Source of the DNA: Argopecten irradians
Lineage: Eukaryota > Mollusca > Bivalvia > Pectinida > Pectinidae
Reading direction: 5' to 3'
Length of the DNA: 64,000 nucleotides
Assembly (NCBI RefSeq): GCF_041381155.1
Contig: NC_091138.1
Coordinates: forward strand, 36,573,604-36,637,603
The first letter of the stretch is position 1. Every line of letters starts with the position of its first letter. Positions 1-11,545 of this stretch are shown here, piece after piece. The position numbers were made by a program, and so were the translations under genes. The notes under the pieces are model-generated. The model had not been told where the DNA came from, ran no database searches, and was given only the letters and a program-made list of their open reading frames with translations.

Positions 1-3000
1 CTGAAAAGTCTGAAATAGCGTTGATGGACAAGATGTTGAACAAGGCACAGAAAGCCATGGAAGTACAGCAAAGAGTAAGTACTGCGTTGAGTTTGGTCAT
101 GTAGGGATGTACCATGTTTGTTGATGGAGGAAAGCTGGATTTGTTGGTGTAGGAAAGCTGCACTACTCAGAGAAAAACCACCAACCAATGCCTGGCCCAC
201 ATGGAATTCAAACACATGACCCAGAGGTGGAGGGCTTGTGGTAATCCCCTAAAATTTTGATAATAAGCCATGGATTATTCTTTTATGGTAGGAAATCCCA
301 GGCTTATACTCAGGACCGGCCTGTCTTATATGATAGACTTACTTATGAGACTGGTTTAAATATTCAAGTTAAACCAACAAAAAAACCATTAGGTACATGA
401 ATAAATTTAAATATAATTAGTATTGGACCTTGTGAACATGATAACTTGAGTAAATATGAACTGAGCTTAATGAATCTTTGTATGTAGACTAACATTGGAA
501 AGATCTTGAACAAGTTTGAAAATCAGCATGATTTGTACTGTAGACTAACATTGGAAAGATCTTGAACAAGTTTGAAAATCAGCATGATTTGACTTTAATT
601 TTCGGAATTATTGCCCTTTGCACTAATAATTATTATTGGACCTTATGAACGCGATAACTTGAGTAAATATGAACAGAGCTTAATGAAATTTTGTATGTAG
701 ACTCACATTAGAAAGATCTTGGACGAGTATAAAAATCAGTGTGATTTGACCGTAATTTAGGGAGTAATTGCCCTTTGCAAAATAATTATTATTGGAACTT
801 GTGAACGCGATAACTTGAGTAAATATAAACTGAGATTAATGACTCTTTGTATGTAGACTAACATTGAAAAGATCTCAGACGAGTTTGAAAATCAGCATGA
901 TTTGACTTAAAGTTTTGGAGTTATTGCCCTTGCACTAATAATAATTATTGGACCTTGTGAATGCAATAACTTGAGTAAATATGAAAAGAGCTTAATGAAA
1001 TTTTGTATGTAGACTAACATTAGAAAGAACTTGGACAACTATGAAAATACGTGTGATTTGACTGTAATTTACAGAGTTATTTCCCTTTGCAAAAATAATT
1101 ATTATTGGACCTTGTGAACACGATTACTGGAGTAAATATAAACTGAGCTTTATAAAAAAAACTTTTTGTGTAGACTAACATTGGAAAGATCTGGGAGGAG
1201 TTTGAAATTCAGTATGATTCGACAATAACTTATAGAGTTATTGCCCTTTGCACTAAAAATATTATTGCATTGGATAGATATTTGACAAGTTCGAAAATTG
1301 ACCTGATTCGATGTGACTTACGGAATTATTGCCCTTTGCAATTATAATTATTGAATCTTGTGAACATGATAACTTGAGTAAATATGATCCTGACTTAATG
1401 AAACATTGTATGTAGACCTATTAGATGTATGTTCCTATTTCATGAACAAAAGACATCAGTTGGCTAGTAAATTATATTACTAATTTGTATCAAATATCAG
1501 GTGACCGTTTCTTTTGACCAAATCAAGTTAGTCCCCAAAAATTTGCATTGCATAGGAAAACGCCAAATTTAAACACACCAAAATACAACCACCCTATTTT
1601 GGTACAAAAATGCCAAATTTCCCGACGCCAACATATCCCAATTTAGACAGTAATTCTTTATTTTGTTTTATTAGAATTTTTTTTTTATTTTATTATGTTG
1701 CTGACAAATAAGGAGTTGATATAATGAAATGTATCTTTTCTTATCAAAGATTAAAGAATCTGGACGGAAACAAAGACCAACCCAACACAAGAAACACGAT
1801 AATGAGAACACAAAACCGGGATCAGTAAAAACTCAGGATCTTGTAAAATCTGATCCTGTAGCACCTCCAATCAACAATCTTACTAGAAAACCAGGAAATG
1901 AAAAAATTACAAATCCAGGGAAAGGAACTAACTCTAAACTTCTGGGGGATCAATTTGCTTCTAAATCTGTAACTACACGCCAAAATCCAGGTCAAAGTCT
2001 ACAGGGTAGGTCTGGTGGGAGAGGTTCTTCAGGTGCAGGAATGCGAGGAGGGAAGAAAGTGAAGGCTGCTCATCTAACGGCACCATTCCAAACAAATCCA
2101 CGCCTGGCGGTGCCAAAACGGCATGTAGAAAAGCGTATATCTTCTGGAGCAAAGTGTAAAACAGTTATACCAAAATCATCATCTGTCGTATCCAAGAAAT
2201 CAACTATTTCTGAACAGAATTCTCATATACAAAAACACACCGGAAAGGATGATCCTAAAATTGTAAAAGATGAGGACCTTCCAGAGGAAACATCAGACTC
2301 AATGGATGAAGATAGGGTTTGTGATGACAGAATGTCAGCTCACAATAGTAGTATAGAATCAGATCATTCAAAAGAACAGGAAGAAGAGACACCTCTGGTT
2401 ACAAAGAACTCTATAGAAGGATCTAGTGTGACACAGGACCTCAGTAACCTCAAAATAACAGCAGATACTGACGTCAAGGAAAAGGAAGACAGATTTTGTC
2501 TATTAACTGATGGGTTTGTATCTTACTTTGGTTACATTAGTTTAACATTCTGTTAACAGCCAGTGTCATTTAAGGTCCTGCCAGATTTGTTAGTTGAGGT
2601 GAACCAACTGATCCGTGGTCAGTATCTGGCAATTGCCCCATGTGGGATTCGAAATCAGATGGTGGAGGGCCTGTGGTACTGTCTTCACTTCTCAACCACC
2701 ATTTATATCTTACAAACTTAAAGTAACTATGAACTCCTATATAAAGTCACCAGGCTTCAGTATAGGATTGATTTATGAATTGCTTATGTTTTAGATTTGT
2801 TAAATATTTCAAAAAATGAATACTCTAAATTTTGCTATGGTTCTGGCCCTTCTTTGTTATTCATGAGTTAGTAAATGAATATGCAATCAACAGCCACCAA
2901 GTACAAGACTAAAACAGACTGTATATTTAATTTAGTGAATTTGGCTTTAGTTAAAGAGTCCAGTTTTTTTTGTAAGTTATTTGAGATGTAGAAGTTATAT

Positions 3001-6000
3001 ATTGTGACCATTATTTTCAGTTCTAAGTATAGATTAGGCCAAAAAAATATATGTCTGTTTAGGGTTACATTGGCAAAAAAAATAGGGTCGGTAGGTCAGG
3101 AGGATTTTTTTAGTGTCTTTCACTTTTGAAAAATGGCCGCCAGAACCGGAGTCCGAGATCGAAATCCCGACTTTTAATAAAAAAAAATTCGTCGAAAAGT
3201 GGGGAAAAAATTAGGGTCGGGGTAAAAAATTCTGTATTGACTGCTTCCAATTGTGTTCATCAAAATAAGATTGATGTATTAAAAATCATGCAATGAAACA
3301 TATATTTTATTTATTTAGAAAAAAGCTCTCCATACCTGGGAAACTCCGAAGATTGTATGCCAATAATGTCAGATTACGAGAGAAGATCAAACTTCAGGGG
3401 ATCACACAAAAGGTGGACGTCTGTACCAGTCGCCAGCAGTTTGTGTCCAAAGTCGAGTCAATGGTAACTTATATGTGAAACTTGGAAACAGCATGCATGG
3501 AACAAAATTAGATTATATATACACTGTAGAAGTATATTATTTGAAAAAAAAATATTTGATTCAATTACAACTTCTCACCTTGAAATGGTGGTGGTGACCG
3601 GCGGCCAGAATATGTATAATGTTGTTGTTTGGACATCTTGTTTTGTACTTATCTCTTTCTTCATGGATCAACCATCCAAAAGGTCTAAAGTTGTGAACAC
3701 AGGGAATTTAGATAAAAATTAAACACAAAATAATTTTCTATGGGTGACTATGTTGAAATAATGGATTAAACTTGAAGGGTTTAAAGCTTTATCTTTTATT
3801 TTTTCAGTTTGAGCTGAATGAAGCCCAGAGTGTAGGAAGGAAAGTGTCGGTCTTAACCAACATCTACACAAACCTTCTACAGATACTCAGCGACCTAGAC
3901 CTACGTGACACAGGTCAGATTTATATCAAACCATGAAATCATAATTAATGAGTCCAAATAATAATCATTTATTATTTTGTCATCTTGAACTCAATTGGGA
4001 CAGTGCAATCCGTATTGAGATAGAAGTGTAGATTTTTTCATTGTTAAATTTCAAGAATTTGTTTCAGTTGAAAAGAAAACAGCAAATTGAAATAAATATA
4101 TCACATTGTTCTGTTCTTTTAAAATTAGTATCAATTGTATCTAAATTGCCCATCTTTTGTAATAATAATATAAATTGATGTTAATTTCTTGAATGATAAA
4201 TATTAAATTAAAGATGCTCCACTGCCGACAGACAATTGGTGTTTAATCGTGTATATATATGTCTGATTAACACAAACAATAATATAAAATATTTTATTTT
4301 ATATTTGGTGCATGCACAGTCAGAACTTCATTCTATATAGAACATAGTGGCATGGAATTTTTTCGGGGTGCAATTAATTATTTCTAATACTTTTATCTTA
4401 AAGTAAAATTAGAAGCTCAAACTTTCCAATGGTGGTAATGGTGTAAGTGAAGAAAAATACCAAATCGTCTGATCCTGTTTTTGATGGTGAAAAAATACCA
4501 GCGGTGGAGCATCTTTAGATTGTCAGATTTACATGACCGAGTTTAAGTTTATACAATAATGTAATAGAATTATAGAAATACTGATGTATTGGCACATTGA
4601 TTAGATATGAAGGATTTATCTTTATGAATGATAAATATTCCTGGTACTGAATTAAATATTCTCCAAACTTTTTCTTTTCTTGAAATTTTAGAATAAAAAA
4701 TCTTTCTATCATAATTGTGGTAATGTATACTGTTTTCATAATGAGGTAAAAACGGTATAAAGCTAGTATATTGATAATCCAAAATAAAAGGCCAAAATAA
4801 ATTCAAAGTAAAATCAAAATCATTTCTATGGAATATATATTTAGCCACTATATCTTCAGTCCAAAATAACACTAACACAACGTGTTCGTCTACATGTTTG
4901 TTTACATCTATTTTGCGCAGGTATGAAATGTCTCGGCCCGTTTGATGTATACGACGGGTTATTTCGACCCAACATGCTATGTGCACTAAATCAACCCCAG
5001 TGTTTAAACAATGGTTATAACCACAAGATACTTTATCAGATAGACTCATATAGCCATAAATATAACACTGACGTGTCAAAAGGGGATATTATATGCAATC
5101 ACATGCATGGTGGAAACGTCGGATATATCAGCTTTTTGAGGTGGCAATCAAAATTGCGATCGAAAAGTTTGACAATCGACAAAGGATATGTTATTGTTTT
5201 GAGACAACTCATACCTCAAACTATGCTGTAAACATAGTGCCTATCACATCAATCTAATAAAATAAAATACAGATTCCCCTTATCATTACGTTTGATAAAA
5301 GGATAAGAGAAAATCCTACTAGGTGCCACGTCCATGTGATCCTTGATAAAGGCTAATCAAATTGCTGCCTGCAAAATCTTGACACTGACGAAGTCATCTC
5401 GCCCCAAAAGCACAACATAGCTTACCGTATATGTATACTGGGACGAGATTTTACACTTGATGCAGCAAGTTGCAGAACCTACATGTGATCGTGAGTACAC
5501 GTGGTATAAAGGTCACCTGAACATGACATGACCCCCCCATGGAACGCTGTCAGATCCTCTATTCACCGGAGTGGTCATAAGGATCTGTATTCTAATCAGA
5601 TTGCCTATCACATATTACTGTTCACAGCCTTGGTTACTTAGTGACCACCAATTTCTCTACGGCAGGTTGCTCCCATTCTGACTTAGAATTGAGGAGCTTG
5701 TCAGCAACTGATCCATGTATAGCAACTGCCTCTGAAACTTGTCGTTCGAGTAGCTTGGAGAAGGTCTTGATGACTTCACACTAGAAGTTTCTAATGTCAC
5801 CTTCATCTCCTGGGTGTTCTTCGAGCAAGTGCGTAGCCAGAGCATTAGAGAGATTACAGCTCTCAACTTGGCACCTGTGTTCCTGGAACAGGGTATAGGC
5901 ATTCAGGCTGGTTTCACCAATGTACTCAGCCAATGTGTTGTGCTTGGCACAGATTTTGCATGTGGCTTTGTACAGCGCACCGGACCAGAAATGTAATGAC

Positions 6001-9000
6001 CCACCACTAGAACCAGGGTTGCTTTGACATAACACACACGTTGACACTCATCACCAAAATGTAGTGTCGGTACGAACAAATTGCTGCTTGATCGTCTGCC
6101 CGCCAGTTTCAACCACTCTGATATTCACGCCAAGTCAGGGCCCCTGTACTGCTGTCGCCCCTTGTACACGTCTGGCAAGTTCTGCACCAGGAGTTGATGT
6201 TACGAAAATTACGGTGTCAGCTGGTCGAAACCACGATGCCTTTTTCATGTTCTTCCTAGTCATGCGCTCATTTTCCTTCCAAGATCTATGCCGATATAGG
6301 GGCGTATCACCACGCTCGCTCGCGGATACCTAATTGGCATAGCCTCTGAGGGCAGCAATGATAACATTGGCCCTAAAATACTCTGGGTATCCTGAGATCA
6401 GAATCATTTCTGCAAGATCCTCCATAAGCTCTTGGTGCAATTCTGGTACTAAAGATGGTCTGGTTATACGCAATTGACGTATGCCGTCCTGAATTAGGGA
6501 TCGGCGTTTCACGGACACAAGGAGTGCACTGCGATTGAGGATGAATTGTGAGCTGAAAACCTCTTTCTTGTAGAACTTCCAGTCCACAGACCCATCAGCT
6601 TCGCGAATTTGGACCTGTGTACTGTATTAAATTACTTTTTGACAATTTTGACATGTTCACGATAAAAATCAATTGACACCTATCCTATTGTTTTCTTTTG
6701 ATCAGCAAATTCCTGGTCCTGTTATGACGTGTTGAGAGCAAAAAATCTTGTCGAGTTCATATTGACTGTATTCTACAAAACTGAGGAAGAACGTTTGAAA
6801 TTTAATCCAGGTATGTTTCTTTGGTTATAATATTTCATATATATTTATCATACTTCATATATACATATTACATTATATTTTAGATTACCAATGATATCTT
6901 TATTCATTTTCAGTCAAAGAAAATGTTTTGTTGGCAATTATTTTATTTTGCAAATGTATTACATAATGTAGATATTGTTTTTAGTTCAGAACTGCTAAAA
7001 AACATGTATTTTTTAATGAATGTAATGTCTTAATTAGTTACTTAGGATACCATGTTATAGTTTATACTCGAAGTCTAATACCTTATGGGTATCTGTTTTA
7101 TTACTAACTCAGGATACCGTGTTATAGTCTTAAAGTCTAATATCGTTTTTACATGCTAGATGTGCTATCAGGCATCTCCAGTGAGGGGAGACAACCCAGG
7201 GTTACAATTACATCGCCAGAGCCTTCTGTTACTTCACAATTTTGGTCACCAACTTTTCTCAAAATGGGTAAATATTATTTGTTCATTATCAACAAAACCT
7301 TAAATTTTAATGAATTTTTGATGAATAATAACTAGTTTAGATAATTAAAGTATTGCAAATAGTTTCACCTAAGTTAAAATAATGATGTTGCGAATGGAGG
7401 CAATTTATTACCAGTAATTATTTTCCATGATGAACAGCTACAGTGTATATAATGTTGATAAACAATATTGTTAAAACAGATTCACAGTTCTCATTCAGTC
7501 TGTAGCTATAAAGTCAGATACTACATTTGACAGATAGTTCTATAGCTGAATTGATCATTGCTGACCATATTGCTGTAGATTGGTTGGTAGTGTTAGGAAG
7601 TCCTTGGTTTGAACCTTGGTATGACTATTGACTATGTTTTCTTTCTTTCTATCATGATATCATGCATCAATTATCTTTTAAACGACTGGTTCGCATTCCT
7701 TTCAGATCCATATGTTTACAATGTTTTGTCAAGGCCACATAGCTGCTTGCAGTACAAGAACTCAAAAGACCTTGACAGATACATGGCTCTTGTTTTCCAA
7801 ATCCAATTTGAACAACTACAGCTGAGACTTTTGGAAACCATAGCAACAGAAGTGTTACCATCATTGAGATGTAGAAACTACAAACCTGGGTGAGAGCATC
7901 CTTAATCTTTAGGGATTACTATCACTTATCCTTGATTTCCAGGGATTTATATCACTGTCATAATATCCACCCCTGGACTACTAGCAAAACTAGTTCAGGG
8001 AAAAAAACCTGACTATTCACATGTCTACATAGACTTTTTGTAAAGCTTTAAGAAAGTGGCACCCAACCTCAAAGACATAATTCAATTCTTTTGATGTACA
8101 TCAATGGACCAAACTACCTGTCGTCTTTTGTCACACTAAGAGCCTTCACCTTTACTATGACATGTTCCAGAAGTATAACGACAGCGATAGTTATCCCTGG
8201 AATGTTGGGGATAACTATCACTATGATATTCACCCTCGGACAACATCATTTAAAAACTGGAGGCTCAGTGTACTGCAACTTATGTACAAAATGAGAGAAT
8301 GGATTTTAGTCCTTTGATGACCATATCATGAAAATTCAGAAATCAAATAATGGTACACTGTATTGACTTTGAAGTTTACTTCCATATGGAAATCTGAAAT
8401 TCTCTCTGCAGGCCTTTAATTGATCAGTTTTTATGATGGTGGGCTATTTAAATCGCTCAATGTCCGTGGTCCATCCGTCCATCCGTCTGTCTGCCAGTCC
8501 TTCTGTCCCTCCTTCCTTCCGTTAACAATACTTGTTACCGCTATTTATCAGAAAGTGTTGAAGGGATCATTCTCAAATTTCACATGTAGTTCCCCAAGGG
8601 CCCTAGTTGTATGTAGTGCATTTTGGGACCAATCATTCAACAAGATGGCTACCAGGTAAGGTCACACCGTTAAATTTGTGGATATCCCTGTCCAGGGTAA
8701 GAGAATAAATTCCATCCATGGTCACAATGCCAGTACTTGGATATTTTACATGCTTGGAGACGCGCACCATCGGCGATCCACAGTTGATTGCACTATGCTG
8801 TACTACACATAGAAGTGTGGTGTAGTGTAATGAACCTCTGTAATAACCCAATAACAATCGACTGATTATTCATCTTAATCTTGCTGCAATTATTGTGTCC
8901 GATGGTCATACATGTATGTTCATAGGGACTTGGCACATATTTTCAACCAATGATCAATATATATACAGTATATATACCAGGTAGATATGTATTGACTGTT

Positions 9001-9247
9001 GGTTCAAAGTTTGAGCCAAGTCCCTGTGGTTCTGTTGGCCCTTGTTGACTCTGTTTTATATATCCTCCACTACATGTACAAGTAGATAAATGCTCATCTG
9101 CTCCTAATTATCTGTTTCTTTTTGTATTTCAGTGAGACTGTGTGGATTTTCAGATCTCTGTATTCTATACTGACCTCAAACATGTCTTTTCCTGTGATCG
9201 TCAAGGATACCATACAGGAACTAGAGGAATCTCCGGAAAATACATGA
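1..9247 (+). CDS. TEDC2: Tubulin epsilon and delta complex protein 2 (TEDC2-like), 5'-truncated
   Basis: Eight coding exons with consistent phase: 1-74 (continues left of the window), 1750-2513, 3319-3463, 3808-3913, 6706-6810, 7160-7267, 7706-7889, 9133-9247, stop TGA at 9245. This gives 532 residues, so the protein is longer than human TEDC2 (about 430), mostly because exon 2 encodes a long low-complexity Lys/Ser/Asp/Glu-rich linker. Recognisable points shared with the human protein as I remember it are an N-terminal helix followed by an IKESGRKQR-type segment, the LSIPGKLRRLYANN block in exon 3, and the C-terminal YKNSKDLDRYMAL...EVLPSLR helix followed by a WIFRSLYSILTS tail. TEDC2 works with TEDC1, delta-tubulin and epsilon-tubulin to build and stabilise centriolar triplet microtubules. 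Exon 2 uses a weak donor (GTTTGT); it was chosen because it alone keeps the frame into exon 3. The family call rests on a diverged match and could be tested by profile search. Confidence 0.8.
75..1749. repeat. TEDC2 intron 1: tandem array of about 157 bp units
   Basis: From about 405 to 1415 the intron is made of diverged copies of one unit. The phrase GATAACTTGAGTAAATATGA or a close variant recurs at about 440, 652, 808, 967, 1124 and 1369; the core spacing is 156-159 bp. The wider first gap contains an extra near-identical 56 bp direct duplication at about 480-590 (TAGACTAACATTGGAAAGAT). No coding sequence was seen here. Confidence 0.85.
110..250. repeat. SINE-like fragment
   Basis: Contains GAGAAAAACCACCAACC followed by CCCACATGGAATTCAAACAC, a diverged copy of the tail and B-box region of the tRNA-type SINE seen more intact at 36485-36668. 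Similar fragments lie at about 2585-2690 and 46490-46605. Confidence 0.5.
2585..2690. repeat. SINE-like fragment in TEDC2 intron 2
   Basis: CCCATGTGGGATTCGAAATC next to a GTGGTCAGTATCTGGCAA stretch matches the B-box side of the SINE at 36485-36668. The rest of this intron (2514-3318) is AT-rich; 3080-3230 contains a separate poly-A-broken segment with two TAGGGTCGG words, which looks like another decayed interspersed repeat. Confidence 0.5.
4738..4842. repeat. Dispersed repeat copy A (TEDC2 intron 4)
   Basis: About 100 bp that matches, on the opposite strand, the segment at 30145-30243 in FOXK intron 2, with only scattered differences; both include AAGGCCAAAATAAATTCAAA or its complement. The surrounding stretch 3914-4737 is plain AT-rich intron, and 4843-5260 holds a 102-codon open frame (4923-5231, plus) with no family I recognise. 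Confidence 0.6.
5260..6630 (-). mobile_element. Decayed Penelope-like retroelement, 3' part with GIY-YIG endonuclease
   Basis: Read on the minus strand from about 6610 downward, conceptual translation shows the end of a reverse transcriptase region (SVKRRSLIQDGIRQLR, then ISGYPEYFRANVI and RGY), a linker with DTVIFVTSTPG, then a Cys-containing segment and a GIY-YIG nuclease core (YKATC..C, about 15 residues later YIGETS, then EHRCQVE). This order is that of the C-terminal half of Penelope-like elements. Stops interrupt the frame, including two consecutive TGA codons just before the CVLC motif, and the frame is lost after the nuclease core, so the copy is dead. The downstream part (5260-5650) is probably its 3' tail. 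It sits antisense in TEDC2 intron 4 and ends about 75 bp before exon 5. Confidence 0.75.
8430..8665 (+). mobile_element. Single-unit copy of the 155 bp-repeat element found at 28560-30005
   Basis: Begins TGATGGTGGGCTATTTAAAT, runs through a CCATCCGTCC-rich stretch and a GTTAACA word, then one unit containing GAAGGGATCATTCTCAAATT, AAGGGCCCTAGTTGT and CAAGATGGCTACCAGG. The same blocks occur in reverse orientation at the edge of the array in FOXK intron 2, so this is a short family member in TEDC2 intron 7. Confidence 0.7.
8921..9030. repeat. Short foldback element, copy 1
   Basis: Arms ATAGGGACTTGGCAC and GAGCCAAGTCCCTGT are inverted copies separated by about 75 bp of AT-rich DNA including a TATATATACAGTATATATA core. 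A second element with nearly the same arm sequence lies at 50997-51085. Confidence 0.6.
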
Positions 9248-11545
9248 ACATTTTGAGTCTGTAAAAAACATCCTATAATTTTGTACTAATACGGTGTGAT
9301 CTTAATATCACTCGTTAAAATTTTATTTTCCTTTTACAATGATTGAATTCATATATGTTTTTAAGAATTCACTATCTATTTTTGGCAGCTTCCGCCTGAG
9401 TGACCCTGTCTGCAAACATATTTAGGTGCAATCAAATTTAAGAAGCGCTATGAAGAATTCTCACATTTGTAATAATTGCTACATCATTAAAATATAACAA
9501 TGTCAATTTAAGCAATCACATTTTAGTGTCAAATTTCTGGTTCCAAAATAAGAATGTTGCAAGTAGCTTGATAGAGGATATGACATCCCATTTGGGGGCA
9601 AGTTCTGGTGACCTATCTGATTGACCAATCAAATTACATTCTCTGGAATCTTGATGGTGCATTATTTCAGGCAATGAAATAGTTTGCAAAAACTGCAGTG
9701 ACAAAATGTCATTTTCAGCTAATATAGCCAGTTTGAGAGCATTTGAAGGTCACTAGAACATGACCCCTAATGGGATGTTGTAGTATCCTCTATAAAACAC
9801 AGTGAGAAAAAGGATATGTATATTACCCGAGTTTCCTCTGCATAACGGATCATTGCATATGATTTGTATATACATCTGTATATTTTAAGTGTATATATAT
9901 ATGTACAATACATTAGTGTATTTCCATTAGTGATATTTATATTACCAATTTATTAAGATTTACAATGGTTGAAAGACTTTAGTCAAGTTGTTGAACTTTC
10001 CATGATTATTACAAAATAAATCATGTTGAATATAACAAAATTTTGCATGATTTATCTTTTACTGTATATGATGAAGGCAGGTGGTGCATCAAAAGAGAAT
10101 TTTTCACCTCTTTGATGGCAAGACAGGGAAATTATCAAATTAAGGGGCAAGACTATCATGCTATACTTGTTGAGTGTTTGACAGCTAAAGAATCTTGCGC
10201 AGAGTGGGATATTGTTTCATTATCAAGCTGGTGAATGATTATTTTTCTTTGAAGCTGATGTATTTTCAGTTGACATTGCATAAATGCACAACATTATCCC
10301 ACCACAGGCAAGAATCTTGTATTCCTATTGGTTAAAATGACGTCATGTGATATCCAAGATATATTTGTGTCAGGTTATGAGATACCTTATTGGGTTGGAC
10401 AATAGAGTTGTCGTTCTTTGCCCCTAACCTCGTCGGCAGCAAGTTGGAGGCCAAGAAATGCTTCACACAGATGGCAGTGAGAGTTTACACTAATGACGCT
10501 ATCAAAAGAAAGGACGATCGGCTAGAATTATTTCTACGTTTGTAAGAGTAACAGAATGGACCATAACAATGTACTGTATTGGAGCCATTCAGTGAGGAAA
10601 ATATTTCATAAAATCTGCATCATTTGATTGATATTTTAAAGTTATTTAATATATTATTGATATATTTCAAGACCCTTCAAGGCCTCATGCACCTGATACA
10701 AGTTACGTTTGGACCGAATATTCTTCCGTATTAGATCACTAACAACTGTGTACTAACTAATAATGTTGATATGATACATAGGAACGTTATTGGTGATGGT
10801 AAGCGTGCTCAAAATACCAAGATATCAAAATTGAAGAATCACAAGAAGTCGATAGGACCATAGAGGCCCTGTTGAAATTGAATCTTTTCATGATTAAATA
10901 CATTTGTAGATACAAAAATAATTCTAAACTAGCTGCCTTTCACTCTTTTAGATTGAAGTTTTGAATTTCTGCCAATAAAAACATGAACACAAACCAATGC
11001 CAAATATGATATTTTATTCACATTACAACTATGAGATAATATTGTGTATTCAGTCCACCATTGCAACAAACCTCTTATGAAGATTTTTTGTACATGTATT
11101 TACATTACATAATAATTTACAAATATAATAAGTATCACAGTATTTTGTCTACAATAAGTAGAGGATCTTTCTTTTTTTAATTAAAAACTTTTTTTTAATG
11201 AGCAAGAAAACGTAATAATATTGAAATATATTTCAATTTTTATTGTTTGACTATTTGAGAAATAACTGATATATTTCTCTATAATAGAGTTCATTTGAAT
11301 CCAGGTACTGGATTGATTATAACATATAAAAGAACACACATGATTCAGAAAAAAAATTAATGAGTTTCCATCGAAGGAAAATGATGTGCAGTGCAAAACT
11401 GTCGATCGAAGCAGCATGCCATGATACATAAACTGACAGTGTTTATTGGGTGATTTGGATATAAGTTAGCAAGAATTCAGCCCAGGGCACCCTGAATACT
11501 GATAAGGAAAAATGTCAACAGACAACATTTGAAACAGTTCTTTAG
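9248..11545. other. 3' flanks of TEDC2 and TEKT4 (convergent genes)
   Basis: TEDC2 and TEKT4 end facing each other about 2.3 kb apart. An AATAAA at 10015-10020 is a candidate poly(A) signal for TEDC2. On the minus strand, AATAAA complements at about 11441-11446 and 11010 are candidates for TEKT4. Small open frames in this stretch resemble no family I know. No other gene is visible. Confidence 0.4.

Noticed and set aside
1729..2556. Single-exon gene starting with an ATG at 1729
   Set aside because: The part from 1750 to 2513 is a TEDC2 exon; the ATG and first codons lie in the preceding intron's acceptor region.
4570..5231. Pair of overlapping open frames on opposite strands in TEDC2 intron 4
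   Set aside because: No recognisable motif, no splice context and AT-rich composition; treated as chance or decayed repeat.
7160..7335. Separate small gene starting at 7153
   Set aside because: This is TEDC2 exon 6 read through its donor.
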